A stretch of DNA of 5,557 bases, from positions 1 to 5,557 of the forward strand of contig CAMCQD010000144.1 in assembly GCA_945876925.1 (NCBI GenBank). Reading direction: 5' to 3'. The position numbers and the translations under genes were made by a program. How positions within the stretch are numbered: the stretch's first letter is position 1; every line of letters begins with the position of its first letter. Source of the stretch: an uncultured Dermatophilus sp. (GTDB taxonomy: Bacteria; Actinomycetota; Actinomycetes; Actinomycetales; Dermatophilaceae). The notes below the pieces were generated by a model that was not told where the DNA came from, did not search any database, and saw only the letters and a program-made list of their open reading frames with translations. Positions 5,300 through 5,557 of the stretch are shown here, piece after piece.

Positions 5300-5557
5300 A
5301 TGAGTGCGGACGGGCGCGTGCGAGTGGATGCGTGGCTGTGGGCGGTGCGGATCTACAAGAGCCGCTCGCTCGCCACGAGCGCGTGCAAGGCCGGGCACGT
5401 GCACGTCGGCGGAGTCCGGGCCAAGCCGTCGGCGCTGGTCGGCGAGGGGGACCGGATCGAGGTCACCCATCCGGCCGGGGACCGGGTGCTCATCGTGCGC
5501 CGCACGCTCACCAAACGGGTCGCCGCCCCGCTGGCCGCCCAGGCCATGATCGACCAG
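5300..5557 (+). CDS. S4-domain RNA-binding protein, Hsp15/RqcP-like (3' end beyond window)
   Basis: Eighty-six residues are visible before the right edge, with no stop. An S4 RNA-binding domain fills residues about 7-65: RVDAWLWAVRIYKSRSLA, then CKAGHVHVGGVRAKPS, then GEGDRIEV, which match the Hsp15/RqcP pattern (R-V-D-x-W-L-W, K-S/T-R-S, A-G-x-V-x-V). Residues from about 66 (DRVLIVRRTLTKRVAAPLAAQ) begin the basic C-terminal part. In E. coli, Hsp15 binds free 50S subunits carrying a stalled nascent chain; the related RqcP of Firmicutes helps add C-terminal tails in ribosome quality control. A similar role on ribosomes is likely but not proven. GAGGGG directly abuts ATG 5300, too close to serve as a normal binding site, while a -10 box lies 7 nt from the ATG, so leaderless translation is favoured. 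A GTG at 5318 is a weaker alternative start. Confidence 0.88.
   Translation, partial: MSADGRVRVDAWLWAVRIYKSRSLATSACKAGHVHVGGVRAKPSALVGEGDRIEVTHPAGDRVLIVRRTLTKRVAAPLAAQAMIDQ

Noticed and set aside
1..5557. Mobile element, CRISPR array or anti-phage system
   Set aside because: No transposase, integrase, terminal inverted repeats, direct-repeat arrays or recognisable defence effectors; the GTPase alone is not enough to claim a defence system.

Overview
The window reads as chromosomal DNA from a high-GC Gram-positive bacterium (Actinomycetota). G+C is roughly 70% by eye, third codon positions are strongly G/C, GTG starts look plausible, one gene looks leaderless, and the proteins resemble actinobacterial families. 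The genus cannot be determined. No mobile element, CRISPR array, tRNA or rRNA was seen.

Left part (1-1735): a minus-strand cobalamin-uptake locus. Transcription would run leftwards through a compact cobalamin (B12) riboswitch at about 1471-1321, then a regulatory hairpin at 1300-1260 whose loop can pair with the aptamer's L5 loop. Next comes a lipoprotein substrate-binding protein of the BtuF/FhuD type (1240-155). An open frame then runs off the left edge and is probably the start of the next transporter gene. The simplest reading is that the cell makes a B12/corrinoid ABC importer and shuts it off when cobalamin is plentiful.

Middle (1736-3643): a pirin-family cupin protein on the plus strand (1736-2686) converges with an uncharacterised P-loop GTPase on the minus strand (3643-2846). 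The 159-bp gap between their stop codons holds two stable hairpins that probably act as terminators. The GTPase has clear G1 and G4 motifs but lacks the usual aspartate of G3, and has no partner gene next to it in this window.

Right part (3644-5557): a 229-bp divergent spacer with a 7-bp inverted repeat precedes a complete M20D-type amidohydrolase (3873-5147), followed by two terminator-like hairpins. A short S4-domain RNA-binding protein of the Hsp15/RqcP type then begins at 5300 and is cut by the right edge. Its ATG lies 7 nt after a TACGCT -10 box, which suggests a leaderless mRNA.

Apart from the B12-controlled transporter genes, these look like unrelated single-gene transcription units. 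I found no convincing new multi-gene system. The points most worth a second look are the riboswitch with its predicted kissing loop, the orphan GTPase with an altered G3, and the probable leaderless S4 gene.
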